A stretch of 64,000 bases of DNA. It comes from Heracleum sosnowskyi. Taxonomy: Eukaryota > Streptophyta > Magnoliopsida > Apiales > Apiaceae. This document shows positions 10,654 through 21,495 of the stretch, piece after piece. The notes beneath the pieces are model-generated. The model saw only the letters and a program-made list of their open reading frames with translations. It had not been told where the DNA came from and searched no databases. The stretch covers positions 1-64,000 of the forward strand of contig JAUIZM010000151.1 of NCBI GenBank assembly GCA_030848705.1, written 5' to 3'. Position numbers and translations under genes: made by a program. Positions within the stretch are counted from its first letter, which is position 1, and each line of letters opens with the position of its first letter.

Positions 10654-12462
10654 ATGTCTGAAGAAAATCAAGCTCCTCCCAAGGTTGAACAGGTTAAACC
10701 TAATTCTGTGAGTCGATATGAAACAATCAGGGTTCCAATTCTCAGGTCAGTGGAGTATCCAATTTGGAAGGTGAAGATGACCATGTTTCTGGAGGCTACA
10801 GATCCAGAATACCTTGACAGAATATATGATGGTCCTCATATGCCGACTAAATTGTCTCATGTTGTTGATGGTCAAGAACAAAAGACTGTTCCAAAGGAAA
10901 AGAAAGATATGACTCCTGAGGACATCTCATCAATTGCAAAAGATGCAAAGGTTAGACATCTTCTCCACAGTGCTTTAGATAATGTTATGTCTAACAGAGT
11001 AATTGGTTGCAAAACTGCAAAAGAAATCTGGGATGCTTTGGAAGTCAGGTGTCAAGGAACCACTGCTATAAATAAGAACAGGAAAACAATACTCACTCAG
11101 GAGTATGAGCACTTTGATTCAAGAGCCAATGAAACCTTGACTGAGACATATGACAGATTCTGTAAACTGTTGAATGATTTATCTCTAGTTGATAAAGAAT
11201 ATGATCTTGAAGAATCAAATCTCAAATTTCTCTTATCTTTACCTGAAAGATGGGATTTGAAGACAACAACTATAAGAGATAATTACGAACTTGCTGAAAC
11301 TGAACTTGATGAGATTTATGGGTTACTGAAAACTCATGAATTGGAAATAGAACAAAGAAACAGAAGATCAAGCAAGAAGACAAAATCTGTTGCTCTCAAA
11401 GTTGAGGAGAAGCCCATCAAGAAGGAATCATCAAGGAAGAAAGCCAAGGGAAAGGCTTTAGTCATTAAATCTGAAAGTGAGTCATCAAACTCTGATGATG
11501 ACTCAAACTCTGATGAAGCTTCTGACTCTGAGGATGATGAAGAACAGATGATGCAAATGGCTGCATTGATGGTGAAGACCTTCAAGAAGATGGGATTCAA
11601 GAACTTTAAGAAAGGAAAGAGATTCTCAAGGAAAGGTGTTAGAAAGTCTGATGGAAGGGAGACCAAGTCTGGCAAGAAGGATAAATCTGAAATCCAGTGC
11701 TACAAGTGTAAGGAGATGGGTCACTATGCTCCAGAGTGCAAGAAAGGCAAATCTGAGAAAGCACTCATCTCTAAAGGCAAAGACTGGGCAGATACTTCAG
11801 ACTCTGATGATGGAGTAAATTATGCGCTTATGGCAACTGTCAAAGATGAGACTGAATCATCTGAAAATAAGGTACCCCTAACTACTTATGCTTATGATAC
11901 TGATAATATATCTGAGTTAAGAGTATATCTGAAAAGCGTACATGTTAGTTATAGGGATCAGACTTTAGAGAATGAGAGAATTAAATCTGAGAATCTTAGT
12001 CTTAAAGATAGAAGCAAGTTTCTTGAAGGAGAACTTGAAAATATGAAGCAGATTCAAAAAGAAAGAGATGATGCTGTTTATGTAGAACAGGAGTTTCTCA
12101 AAAGATATAGGCAACTAGAATCTGATCTAGAAAAAGAAAGAAAAATAATCAAGACTTGGACAGACTCTGGAAGAGACACTCATCAAGTGTTCCAGACAGA
12201 TTCTGTAGGTTTAGGCTATTGTGAGAATGATGAACTTAGGTTTAAAGACAAGGTTAAGGTTAAACCACAACTTAAACCTGTGAAATTTGTTCCAGAGTCC
12301 ACTAAGTTAAAATCTGTTGTAGTAAGAGAAGCTGATATGGAATCAGATGAAACCTGTGAAAGACAGGAAAATATTATAACAGAAAATCTAATGGAAATAA
12401 AAGCTGTTAGAAAACCAATAAAAGTCTGTGAAAAACAGGTTAATGTTGGTTTAATGACATGA
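10654..12462 (+). CDS. Retrotransposon gag polyprotein (copia type)
   Basis: A 602-residue capsid/nucleocapsid protein that would form the cytoplasmic virus-like particle. Residues ~25-230 form the copia gag (UBN2-like) domain, with WKVKMTMFLEA, AKEIWDALE and ETYDRFCKLLNDL segments. A Lys/Ser/Asp-rich linker follows, then a CCHC zinc knuckle, CYKCKEMGHYAPEC, at 349-362. A long charged coiled-coil-prone tail (~420-500) completes it. The ATG follows the primer site by about 50 bp. The frame ends at a TGA (12460-12462), after which the same frame stays open for another 85 codons. The NSD codon string (AACTCTGAT) recurs in the acidic linker. Confidence 0.9.
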   Translation: MSEENQAPPKVEQVKPNSVSRYETIRVPILRSVEYPIWKVKMTMFLEATDPEYLDRIYDGPHMPTKLSHVVDGQEQKTVPKEKKDMTPEDISSIAKDAKVRHLLHSALDNVMSNRVIGCKTAKEIWDALEVRCQGTTAINKNRKTILTQEYEHFDSRANETLTETYDRFCKLLNDLSLVDKEYDLEESNLKFLLSLPERWDLKTTTIRDNYELAETELDEIYGLLKTHELEIEQRNRRSSKKTKSVALKVEEKPIKKESSRKKAKGKALVIKSESESSNSDDDSNSDEASDSEDDEEQMMQMAALMVKTFKKMGFKNFKKGKRFSRKGVRKSDGRETKSGKKDKSEIQCYKCKEMGHYAPECKKGKSEKALISKGKDWADTSDSDDGVNYALMATVKDETESSENKVPLTTYAYDTDNISELRVYLKSVHVSYRDQTLENERIKSENLSLKDRSKFLEGELENMKQIQKERDDAVYVEQEFLKRYRQLESDLEKERKIIKTWTDSGRDTHQVFQTDSVGLGYCENDELRFKDKVKVKPQLKPVKFVPESTKLKSVVVREADMESDETCERQENIITENLMEIKAVRKPIKVCEKQVNVGLMT

Positions 12463-12967
12463 AAACAGTTCAATCATAAGCTAAAAGAGGTAAAGTCTGC
12501 CATGAAACCAAAAGGGTCCAAGAAGAATAGGAATGGAAAGATAGGCATAAATAGAAGAAATAATCATTTGCCTACTGCTGCTGCTCCAAGGAAAAGTTAT
12601 AACTGTGGTAGTTCTAACCATCTTGCTAGATTTTGCAATAAGAACAAAGATATTAATTCTTTACCTTCTAAATCAGGAGTAAAGAATGATTATGTAAGGG
12701 TTAAACCACAGACTTTATGAACACACTGTGGGAGCACTTGGCATTCTATTTATACTTGTAAGAGTTATCATGCTATTTATCATAACTATTATGAGCCAAA
12801 TCCCAACTTGAAGTGGGTTAGGGCAAACTCTGCAAGTGTAAAGTCTGACAATGTTAGTTTAAACTATGTTGATAGTGATTCCGCTGCAAAAGCTAACACT
12901 GTTAAGAAAGACAAAGGATCCAAGCAAGTCTGGGTCCTTAAAACTAACTCTGTGTAATTGGTTGTGA
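12463..12967 (+). pseudogene. Interrupted gag-pol junction region
   Basis: The gag frame remains readable past the TGA at 12460, with a second zinc-knuckle-like motif whose first Cys is Ser (SYNCGSSNHLARFC). It is stopped again by TGA at 12718-12720, runs on through a CG..H..C-like segment, and ends with TAA at 12955-12957. The pol frame opens in a different frame right after TGA 12965-12967. Copia gag and pol are normally one ORF. Here three stops and a frame change intervene, from decay, or partly from splicing or recoding: GATTGCAG just before pol resembles a 3' splice site. Confidence 0.7.
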
Positions 12968-15900
12968 TTGCAGGGCATAAAAGAGAGCACCCTTATCTTG
13001 GACAGTGGATGCTCAGGACACATGACTGGAAATAAAGCCCTGCTATCAGATTTTGAGGAGAAAGCTGGCCCAAAGGTATCCTATGGAGATGGCAACATAG
13101 GAATTACTCTGGGATATGGCAATATAAATCTTGGAAGTGTCATCATATCTAATGTAGCTCTAGTCTCAGGACTCAAGCATAATCTGCTATCTGTGAGTCA
13201 AATCTGTGATAGAGGAAACCATGTAGATTTTCATACTGAACACTGTGAAGTTATCAGTAAATCTACTGGAAAAGTTGTTCTAGTTGGACACAGGCACAAC
13301 AACATTTATGAAGCAAGTTTGGTAACAAACTCTGATGGAAAAACAGTGTGTCTAACTGCAAGAATGTCAAATGAAGAGAGTTGGAACTGGCATAAGAAGC
13401 TCTCTCATCTCAATTTGAACAACATTAATGAGCTAATAAGAAAGGATCTTGTAAGGGGACTTCCCAAGTCAATACTTAGCTTAGATGGCCTATGTGATTC
13501 TTGTCAAAAGGCCAAGCAAAGGAAGTCATCTTTCAAGAGCAAGTCTGAATCTTCAGTAGTAGAACCTTATCATCTTCTACATGTTGATCTCTTTGGACCA
13601 GTGAATGTGATGTCTATGGGCAGAAAGAAATATGCTCTAGTAATTGTTGATGAATATACTAGATATACATGGGTGTATTTCTTATCAAAGAAGGATGAAA
13701 CTGCTCAAACTCTGATGGATCATGTAAATCTACTGGACAAAGGATCACAGTACAAAGTCAAAATAATAAGGAGTGATAATGGAACTGAATTCAGAAACTC
13801 AATAGTGGAAGCTTTCTGCAAGGAAAGAGGAGTGAAACAAGAATTTTCTGCACCTGGCACACCACAGCAGAATGGTGTAGTTGAAAGAAAGAACAGAACT
13901 CTAATCGAAGCAGCCAGAACTATGCTTGATGAAGCAAAATTACCAACTTATTTCTGGGCAGAAGCTGTTCAAACTGCTTGTTTTACTCAAAATGCTACAC
14001 TGATTAACAAGCATGGGAAAACACCATATGAGATGGTGAAAAATAAGAAGCCAAATTTGAAATATTTTCATATATTTGGATGCAAATGCTTTGTGTTGAA
14101 GACTCATCCTGAACAGTTGACTAAGTTCGAGTTAAAAGCTCATGAAGGAATCTTTGTTGGCTATCCAGTGTCAACAAAAGCATTCAGAGTTTACAATCTG
14201 AGAACTAAAGTGATCATGGAATCCATACATGTGTCATTTGATGACAAGAAAATAACTGGACTTGATGACATAGATGAATATGATCAACTGCGTTTTGAAA
14301 ATGAAGGTTTATTCTCTGATAATGTAAACTCTGATGAAGCAGTACCGACAAACTCTGATGAAGCGGTTCTGACAAACTCTGACGAAGCATACTCTGAACC
14401 TCTACTGGTAAATACTGGAGAAACTGAAAATTCTCAAATTGAACAAAATAGAGAACCAGTTGAGGGGGAGCGTGAAGAAGCTCAACAAGATACAGAAAAT
14501 GAGTCAGTTGAGGAAACTGATTCAAACTCTGACAGTTCAAACTCTGAGTCATCCAATTCAGGGAGAGCCTCAGATGCTGCAGAAAGTCAACACTTGAATC
14601 AGGAGAGCATGGATCAAGGGGGAGGATCCAATCATAATGCAAGAAACCACTTACCAACAGCAAGAAAGTGGACACAGGCACACACACCTGATCTCATAAT
14701 TGGAGATCCTGATGCTAGTGTGAGAACTAGAAGTGCAACACATAATGAGTGTCTGTATCATGCTTTCTTGTCTCAAACAGAACCAAAGAAAGTGGAAGAA
14801 GCTCTTCAAGATGCAAACTGGATAACAGCAATGCAAGAAGATTTAAATGAATTTGAAAGAAATGAAGTCTGGACACTTGTACCTAGACCAAAGAATAGAT
14901 CAATTGTAGGTACAAAGTGGGTTTTCAGAAACAAGACTGACAGTGAAGGTGTGATTACAAGAAATAAGGCTAGACTTGTGGCTAAAGGTTATTCACAACA
15001 GGAAGGAATTGACTATGATGAAACCTTTGCTCCAGTTGCAAGATTGGAAGCCATAAGAATTTTTCTGGCCTATGCTGCACACAAGAAGTTTAAAGTCTTT
15101 CAGATGGATGTAAAAAGTGCTTTTCTCAATGGGAAGCTTGAAGAAGAAGTGTTTGTTGAACAACCACCAGGATTTGTGGATCCCAAGCATCCAGATTATG
15201 TCTACAGGCTTGACAAGGCATTATATGGACTAAAGCAAGCACCAAGAGCATGGTATGAAACTCTTGCTCAATTTCTTTTAGAAAGTGGGTTCACAAGAGG
15301 TACAATTGATAAAACTTTGTTTTATTTTAATACTGGTGATGATTTGCTTTTAGTTCAAATTTATGTGGATGATATTATTTTTGGATCTACTAATGACAAA
15401 CTCTGTAAAAAGTTTGCAAAGCTTATGCAGTCCAGGTATCAAATGAGCATGATGGGAGAGCTTAGTTATTTTCTAGGCTTACAGGTCAAGCAAACAGATG
15501 ATGGGATTTTTATCAATCAAGCAAAGTATACCAGAAATCTTCTAAAGAAATTTGGTATGCTTGATAGTTCATCTGCTACAACTCCCATGGCTACAGCAAC
15601 AAAGATCGACAAAGACACAGGTGCTACAGTGGATATGACAACCTATAGAGGCATGATAGGGTCTCTTCTGTATCTCACAGCAAGTAGACCTGATATCATG
15701 TATGCCACATGTCTTTGTGCAAGATTTCAAGCAGATCCCAGAGAGCCTCATCTAACAGCTGTAAAAAGGATTTTCAAATATCTCAAAGGAACCATAACCT
15801 TGGGTTTGTGGTATCCTAGAGAATCAGAGTTTAAGCTAATTGGTTACTCTGATGCAGATTTTGCAGGCTGTAAGATAGACAGAAAAAGTACAAGTGGAAG

Positions 15901-16306
15901 CTGTCAATTTGTAGGTGACAGATTGGTTTCTTGGTATAGCAAGAAACAGAAATCAATTTCTACATCCACTGCAGAAGCAGAGTATATAGCTGCTGGTAGC
16001 TGTTGTGCACAGATTCTGTGGATGAAGAATCAGTTGCTGGATTATGGGTTAAGGTACTCTAAAATACCTATTTATTGTGATAACCAAAGTGCTATTGCTA
16101 TGACAGGTAACCCAGTACAGCACTCCATGACCAAGCACATCAGCATAATGTATCATTTTATCAGGGAACATGTGGAAGAAGGAGATATTGAGCTTCATTT
16201 TGTGTCTACAGACCAACAACTTGCAGATATCTTCACCAAACCTTTGAGTGAAGCTACCTTTACAAGATTGGTAAATGAACTTGGAATGATCTCTGGTTTT
16301 GACTAG
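12968..16306 (+). CDS. Retrotransposon pol: protease, integrase, RT, RNase H
   Basis: An open frame of 1112 codons without an ATG at its head; it starts just after a stop. In order: aspartic protease DSGCSGHMTG (from residue ~12); GAG-pre-integrase HxxLSHLN with CDSCQKAK (~137-182); integrase with the DDE residues in HVDLFGP, RSDNGTEF and NGVVERKN (~205-310); reverse transcriptase with FQMDVKSAFLNG, YGLKQAPRAWY and the catalytic YVDD at 799-802; RNase H with YSDADFAG (959 on), STAEAEYIA and a terminal HFVSTDQQLADIFTKPL. Integrase before RT is the copia order. All catalytic motifs are intact and no internal stop occurs. An acidic insert with three NSDEA repeats lies between integrase and RT (~453-475). 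Confidence 0.95.
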   Translation: MQGIKESTLILDSGCSGHMTGNKALLSDFEEKAGPKVSYGDGNIGITLGYGNINLGSVIISNVALVSGLKHNLLSVSQICDRGNHVDFHTEHCEVISKSTGKVVLVGHRHNNIYEASLVTNSDGKTVCLTARMSNEESWNWHKKLSHLNLNNINELIRKDLVRGLPKSILSLDGLCDSCQKAKQRKSSFKSKSESSVVEPYHLLHVDLFGPVNVMSMGRKKYALVIVDEYTRYTWVYFLSKKDETAQTLMDHVNLLDKGSQYKVKIIRSDNGTEFRNSIVEAFCKERGVKQEFSAPGTPQQNGVVERKNRTLIEAARTMLDEAKLPTYFWAEAVQTACFTQNATLINKHGKTPYEMVKNKKPNLKYFHIFGCKCFVLKTHPEQLTKFELKAHEGIFVGYPVSTKAFRVYNLRTKVIMESIHVSFDDKKITGLDDIDEYDQLRFENEGLFSDNVNSDEAVPTNSDEAVLTNSDEAYSEPLLVNTGETENSQIEQNREPVEGEREEAQQDTENESVEETDSNSDSSNSESSNSGRASDAAESQHLNQESMDQGGGSNHNARNHLPTARKWTQAHTPDLIIGDPDASVRTRSATHNECLYHAFLSQTEPKKVEEALQDANWITAMQEDLNEFERNEVWTLVPRPKNRSIVGTKWVFRNKTDSEGVITRNKARLVAKGYSQQEGIDYDETFAPVARLEAIRIFLAYAAHKKFKVFQMDVKSAFLNGKLEEEVFVEQPPGFVDPKHPDYVYRLDKALYGLKQAPRAWYETLAQFLLESGFTRGTIDKTLFYFNTGDDLLLVQIYVDDIIFGSTNDKLCKKFAKLMQSRYQMSMMGELSYFLGLQVKQTDDGIFINQAKYTRNLLKKFGMLDSSSATTPMATATKIDKDTGATVDMTTYRGMIGSLLYLTASRPDIMYATCLCARFQADPREPHLTAVKRIFKYLKGTITLGLWYPRESEFKLIGYSDADFAGCKIDRKSTSGSCQFVGDRLVSWYSKKQKSISTSTAEAEYIAAGSCCAQILWMKNQLLDYGLRYSKIPIYCDNQSAIAMTGNPVQHSMTKHISIMYHFIREHVEEGDIELHFVSTDQQLADIFTKPLSEATFTRLVNELGMISGFD

Positions 16307-16907
16307 AGATACGGGTTAGACTCAAAAACTATACATGTTTGATTTTTATGCTCATGACTCCTTGCATGTATTAACTGTTATGAGTACCAGTGCCATAAAC
16401 TCTGAAAGTAAACTCTGATACTAAACTCTGTTAGTCATAAAAGTGTTGGTCATACTCTGATAGTTACAGTCTAATGCTATACTCTGATTGTAATTTTGTC
16501 TGAAACATATGGACCAATGAAGAAATTTGTATGAAACATAATTCTCAGTAAGTAATTGTGAATCCTTAAGAGTTGTATAGATTCTGATCTCAAATATGTG
16601 CAGTAAGTTAACACAGCATGATACTGTTTCTGTATTTCTAGCATCTCTTAGTTTATTGATCCTATACTCTGAGTCTGTATTAGTTGTTTGCATTTTCTCT
16701 CATAAATTAATTGCATTAACTGATGAAAAGTCTAAACTCTGATTATTAACTGTAAATAATTCACCCTCAAATCAAAAGATGCCAAAAAGCGCACAAATTC
16801 CTTTGAGATCATGTTGTGCCTATGAAGATCCAGGAACTTATTGTATGAAATAAGGGCTAAAATCTTTGATTTTTGGTGACTAGTGCCAACCACTGATTAC
16901 TGGAAAA

Positions 16908-16938
<31 letters not shown>

Positions 16939-17680
16939 AAGGGGGTGAAGAATAAAAGATATATCCAAATGAAAGGATATCAAAATACAGAGTTTAGATA
17001 TAAAAATCAGATTTTATGTTTTACATGAGAGTTTAGGCAATCAGTTTTTACTGCTTAAGTTTGTGGATTTTATGCACTTTGAGATGATCTAAATACTGAT
17101 TTCGGTAAACTCTGCTATAGCACACACATTTATTCACACCTGTACAGTTTGAGAAAAGAGTTTATTGACAAAGAAGGACAAATGGTAAACACTGATGTTT
17201 TGTGAGAAATACGCCGAGGTAATTTTGTTTTAATCTCTAATGATTAAAATGATTTCTTTGTTTCAGACATTTTACAATTTTGAGATTAGACATTTGTTTA
17301 GAAATTCGAAAGAGTATGAGTACAAACGGTTCAAATTTGTATTAAACAGAGGAGAGAGAGGTTGAGTGTTTTGAACAGTGTGAAAAGCGGTAATTATGGC
17401 TATTTTTACTGCGCGTGTGTATTGGAAGTTGTTACATACAGTTGTCAGCGTATACATGTTTGACATCTGTCCCACTCACACATTTTTCAAAGACGCCTGC
17501 TGTGTGTAGTAATGATTAAAACGATTCAGTTTTAATTTTCACAAGTCATTATTTAAACTTACTACACATAAACGGTTCATTCTTTTACACACTTCATTTT
17601 CTTTACTCACAAACACTGTCTCAAACACTTTCACTGCATACATTCTATACTTTTCTCTGTCTTTCTTCAAGACTTTTCTA
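16307..17680 (+). other. Sirevirus spacer between pol and the 3' ORF
   Basis: This is a non-coding spacer of about 1.4 kb. It is dense in AAACTCTG-type motifs (16397, 16408, 16420, 16733, 17107 and looser forms). It holds an (AT)n run at ~16911-16938 followed by AAAGGGGGTGAAGAA, a purine run like an extra polypurine tract. A pyrimidine-rich leader (17580-17680) precedes the next ORF. How the downstream ORF is expressed (splicing or its own promoter) cannot be seen. Confidence 0.7.
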
Positions 17681-20600
17681 ATGGCTACTACAATGTTTAC
17701 TGCTTCTAGGTTAGAATTTGTTCCTAATAACTATGCTGCTCCTTTGGCAAATGAGAACGCACCGAAGGCGTTTCATTTGATTCAGGATTTCTTGTCAAAC
17801 TCTGATGTTGGAACTGCTCTCACCGCACCATTGAAGCTGTCTACATCTCAAATAAGGACTTTTTGGCAGACAGGTACTTATGATAATGGAGGAGAGTCTG
17901 GGTCTCTGTCCATAATTTTTGAATTTCAAGGAGAAGAGTTTGTAGTTACTCCAACAACTGTTCGTGATGCTCTGGGCCTTGAGGACTTTAATGCTTTCAC
18001 AATCTCTGTTGGAGATTCTGAGTTAGTTCGTATGATGAGAGAGATAGGCTACTCTGGACCACTGACAAAGCTTGGTCAGTTGAAGCGACCGCTCTTGAGA
18101 AAGGAATGGAGTTTCTTTTTCGACTGCATAACAAGGGCATTCGGGAAGAAGTGCACGAATTGGGATGCGATTCCCACTGATAGTCTGCAAATCGGGTATT
18201 CTCTTCTTTATGGAGGTAATTTTGATGTTGCTAGGCTAGTTCTAAATAATATTGGTGAGAAAATGACTGAAAACAGAGGTGTAGTTTATTTTGCAAGATT
18301 TTGTCAATTAATATTCTCTGAATGTGTTTCTGAAGTAGAGATAGCTGAGAATGATGTGATTCCATGTTTTAAATTACATAAACGCATATTCTCTGATTTA
18401 ACTAATAAGGATAACAAGAAAGGGGATGTTGGTGTCTTGTTGCTACCTGAGTTTGTGCGACAATTTCAAGTAGATTCACAACAACAACAAATAGCAAATG
18501 CTGTAGCTGGACCTTCCGTGTCTCCATCACAGAGGTCAAAGAAGTCAAAGGTAAGAGCTGTTAAATCTGATAGAGTGAATCCCTCAAATGCTGAAGCTGG
18601 GGTATCAAATACTGATGATATGCCTCAGAAGAAAAGATTAAAGAAAAGAAGGGCAAAGTCTGATGCTGCTAATGAGGAGAGTGACACTGATGATGAAACT
18701 CTTCATCAGAGAAAAAGAAGATTAGTAGCAGCACATCTCTTTGGTGCAGAGAATATTTCTTCAACAGTTGCTGCAAATTTTGAAGTTGAGTTACAGGAGG
18801 ATGAAGCTGTCAATATGGACAGAGTTTCTATGAAGAATGAAGTTCCTGAAGTTGTTCTTCAAGAGGAGATTTTTGATACTCCTGTGCCTACTAAGGACAG
18901 AGTAAATGCTGAAGCTGGCATGATGAATTTTGAGAGAGAAGCTCCTACATCAAAGACTGATGATGTAGTTGAGGAAGATGTTGATCATTCTGACAGCAGA
19001 GTTTTTGAGAAACTGGATTTCTTTGTTGGTGGAGATATTCCAGATGCACATCCTACTATCAGTACCTGTGATACTGAGGATGTAGAAGCTGATCAAGCCA
19101 CCTTAGTGATTGAAGACTCTGTGGGTTCTCACACAGAGGTTCTTTCAGTAAATAATGCTAATTCTGAACAAGGTGAGGAAGTTGATCAGAGTTTGGAGGC
19201 TGTAGCAGAGAATGTACAAGAGGCTGCTGACAAGCTAATCTCTGAGGATATTATTCTTGAAGCTCTACAACAATCTGTTGTTGAGGTTGTAACAAAAGAA
19301 GCAGAATTAATGCAAACTGCAAACTCTGAGATTCCAGAACCTGTTGCAGAGAAAGTTATTGATGAAGCTGCACAGGGTAATTTTGAAACTACTGCTGAGA
19401 ATGTTCCTGCAGAGAATACATCAGAGAATGATAATGATGATGATAGTTCTGCTCATTCACAAGAGGAGTTATCTGATAGTCGAGCACACTCTGATGAGCA
19501 AAGAGAGGTCAATCATGCTACGGCTGAGCATTATCAGGATATGTACTATAATAGATGGGCTGCTACAGATTGTATCTTTTCAGCACAGAGGGCTGCTGAT
19601 TTTCTTGGTGATTCTGTGAAGACAATTTCAAATCCTGATATTCTTACAAGTCTAAAGGCTACTGTGATTCAAATTAAATCTCTCCACAACAGATTTGATG
19701 AGTCTCATAAGGAGGTCACTGCTTTGAGGAATGAAGTTGGTCTGAGAGATCTTACTCTGAAGAATGATAGAGCTTACTACAATTCTATGTTCAAGAAGCA
19801 AGCTAAGGACTCTGATGAAATTCAGAAGAGGCTTGGGAAAGTTGAGGACAACCAGACTGCTATGTCTGCCCAACTGACTTCAATTTCTACTGCAATTGAG
19901 TTGTTGACATCAGTACTACTTTCTGATGATGTCAAAAAGGGGGAGAGTGTACCAAGTGACAAATGCAAAGACACTCAAACTCTGAGATGGAGGGATGATG
20001 GTAGTGATGGTGGAAACAAGGGAGATGGAAAGAGTTTAAGATTAAATTCTGATAGAAGACTACCAAGAAGATCAAACTCTGTTAGAAGATCAAACTCTGG
20101 TAAGGGAAATGCAAACTTTGCCAGTGGTTCAAAACTCAAAAGTTTGATAATCTCTGATAAGCCTACCACAGATGAGGAAATTGCTACTAAAATGTTTTTA
20201 GAAGAGCATGGTGGTGAGGTAACAGTTGAGGATTATGATGCTGAATTAAGAATGATAAATGAAGAGCACAAGAAGAAAATGGAAGTTGGTACTTATATGA
20301 AGAAAGGTAAAGCTCCAAGGAGAAAAGAGATAGGAATATCTATTAAAGATAATGTAAACTCTGATCAAAGTTTGCAATACTCAAGGAAACCTACTATTTC
20401 AAGAAATGACAAAGGAAAAGGTAAACTGGTAGAAGAAGAACAATTACCAAAGAAGATTTATTCAACCTCTGACATTGCTCAAGTTGAATCAAGGATAAAT
20501 AAATCAACCTCTGACGTTGCTCATGTTGATATTGCTACTAAAGTTGTGACAACCTCTGACAAGGCTCAAGTTGTACAAACTCAACTCAAAGGTTTCTTAA

Positions 20601-21349
20601 GACCTGTACTTCCTGAAACTCTGACATTAGAACCTGTGGATTTTTCTCAAACCAGGACAGTACACGGAAAACAATCTTATGACAAGTCTGGTTTAGGTTC
20701 ACACAGAGAGAAGAGGATAAATAACAGTCCAATGGATCAAACATCACTGGCAGAACCTGGTGTTGGGGTTACTCAAGAGAGCCTTGACAAGCTAGAGTCT
20801 GTTCAGTTAATTCATCATAAGGGACTTAGGAAGGACTTTCTGTTATACTTCATGGTTGATGGCAGAGTATACAAAATAGGTGAAAATGATATACATTTAA
20901 AAATGGCTGAAGAGTTAGAATATGTATTATATCTACTCAAAGTCAGAAATCAAAGGACTCAAAATGCTGCTGAAGTTTTGAGAGGAAGGATGATGAGAGC
21001 AAAGGTTCTCAGTGGTGCTAAAATTACAAGTGCTTACATTCCTAAGTACAAAGATGCTCATGGAAATCTTGTTGAGATGAGAAGAAATAGTGCAAAGCTC
21101 TCTACAGCTCTTGGAATAAAGGTGTTGGAATTCAATTTGGAATCTGACAAAGCCTTTATAATAAGGCTGGGCAATGATATGAGAAGAAACAGCATATATT
21201 CTCTGAGGGCTGCCATATATCAAACTGATGAAAGTGATCCAGAATTGAAGGAGCTGAAAGAGATTATGATTGCTGAGCTAGAGAGAGCTGAAAGAAGATT
21301 GCTTACAGACTATATCAGGACAGTGCCTGATATTCAAGAAATCAAATAA
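17681..21349 (+). CDS. Sirevirus additional 3' ORF (env-like position), 1222 aa
   Basis: One uninterrupted ORF between pol and the 3' LTR. The position is that of the 'env-like' gene of Sireviruses, but I see no signal peptide and no convincing membrane span, so an envelope role is not supported. Residues ~1-260 form a compact hydrophobic/aromatic domain (FHLIQDFLSN, RDALGLEDFN). Next come basic clusters resembling nuclear signals (KKRLKKRRAKSD, RKRRL; ~320-350), a long acidic Glu/Val/Ala-rich stretch (~360-620), a coiled-coil-prone part (~660-760), a basic Ser/Arg/Asn-rich segment (~780-830) and a conserved-looking C-terminus (~1040-1222). It stays open while the gag-pol junction is broken, fitting recent insertion. 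Function unknown. Confidence 0.8.
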   Translation: MATTMFTASRLEFVPNNYAAPLANENAPKAFHLIQDFLSNSDVGTALTAPLKLSTSQIRTFWQTGTYDNGGESGSLSIIFEFQGEEFVVTPTTVRDALGLEDFNAFTISVGDSELVRMMREIGYSGPLTKLGQLKRPLLRKEWSFFFDCITRAFGKKCTNWDAIPTDSLQIGYSLLYGGNFDVARLVLNNIGEKMTENRGVVYFARFCQLIFSECVSEVEIAENDVIPCFKLHKRIFSDLTNKDNKKGDVGVLLLPEFVRQFQVDSQQQQIANAVAGPSVSPSQRSKKSKVRAVKSDRVNPSNAEAGVSNTDDMPQKKRLKKRRAKSDAANEESDTDDETLHQRKRRLVAAHLFGAENISSTVAANFEVELQEDEAVNMDRVSMKNEVPEVVLQEEIFDTPVPTKDRVNAEAGMMNFEREAPTSKTDDVVEEDVDHSDSRVFEKLDFFVGGDIPDAHPTISTCDTEDVEADQATLVIEDSVGSHTEVLSVNNANSEQGEEVDQSLEAVAENVQEAADKLISEDIILEALQQSVVEVVTKEAELMQTANSEIPEPVAEKVIDEAAQGNFETTAENVPAENTSENDNDDDSSAHSQEELSDSRAHSDEQREVNHATAEHYQDMYYNRWAATDCIFSAQRAADFLGDSVKTISNPDILTSLKATVIQIKSLHNRFDESHKEVTALRNEVGLRDLTLKNDRAYYNSMFKKQAKDSDEIQKRLGKVEDNQTAMSAQLTSISTAIELLTSVLLSDDVKKGESVPSDKCKDTQTLRWRDDGSDGGNKGDGKSLRLNSDRRLPRRSNSVRRSNSGKGNANFASGSKLKSLIISDKPTTDEEIATKMFLEEHGGEVTVEDYDAELRMINEEHKKKMEVGTYMKKGKAPRRKEIGISIKDNVNSDQSLQYSRKPTISRNDKGKGKLVEEEQLPKKIYSTSDIAQVESRINKSTSDVAHVDIATKVVTTSDKAQVVQTQLKGFLRPVLPETLTLEPVDFSQTRTVHGKQSYDKSGLGSHREKRINNSPMDQTSLAEPGVGVTQESLDKLESVQLIHHKGLRKDFLLYFMVDGRVYKIGENDIHLKMAEELEYVLYLLKVRNQRTQNAAEVLRGRMMRAKVLSGAKITSAYIPKYKDAHGNLVEMRRNSAKLSTALGIKVLEFNLESDKAFIIRLGNDMRRNSIYSLRAAIYQTDESDPELKELKEIMIAELERAERRLLTDYIRTVPDIQEIK

Positions 21350-21483
21350 AGTCTGACTGTAAGTTTTTAAAATTTTCTATTCTAAGTTAAAGTTAAACTC
21401 TGACATATTTTAAACACTGCATTTGTTATACGTTTTGACATCATCAATTATCTGTTTAACTTGTACATTTTTATTATGCACAA

Positions 21484-21495
21484 GTTGGGGGAGAT
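21484..21495 (+). other. Polypurine tract
   Basis: GTTGGGGGAGAT directly precedes the TG of the 3' LTR. This purine run primes plus-strand synthesis in LTR retrotransposons. Confidence 0.85.

Noticed and set aside
11334..11675. 113-codon antisense frame in gag
   Set aside because: It mirrors the Ser/Asp-rich sense linker (runs of Ser and Phe); a shadow of gag.
14214..14687. 157-codon antisense frame in pol
   Set aside because: Gln/Ser/Leu-rich translation of the opposite strand of the NSDEA-repeat linker; no independent signals.
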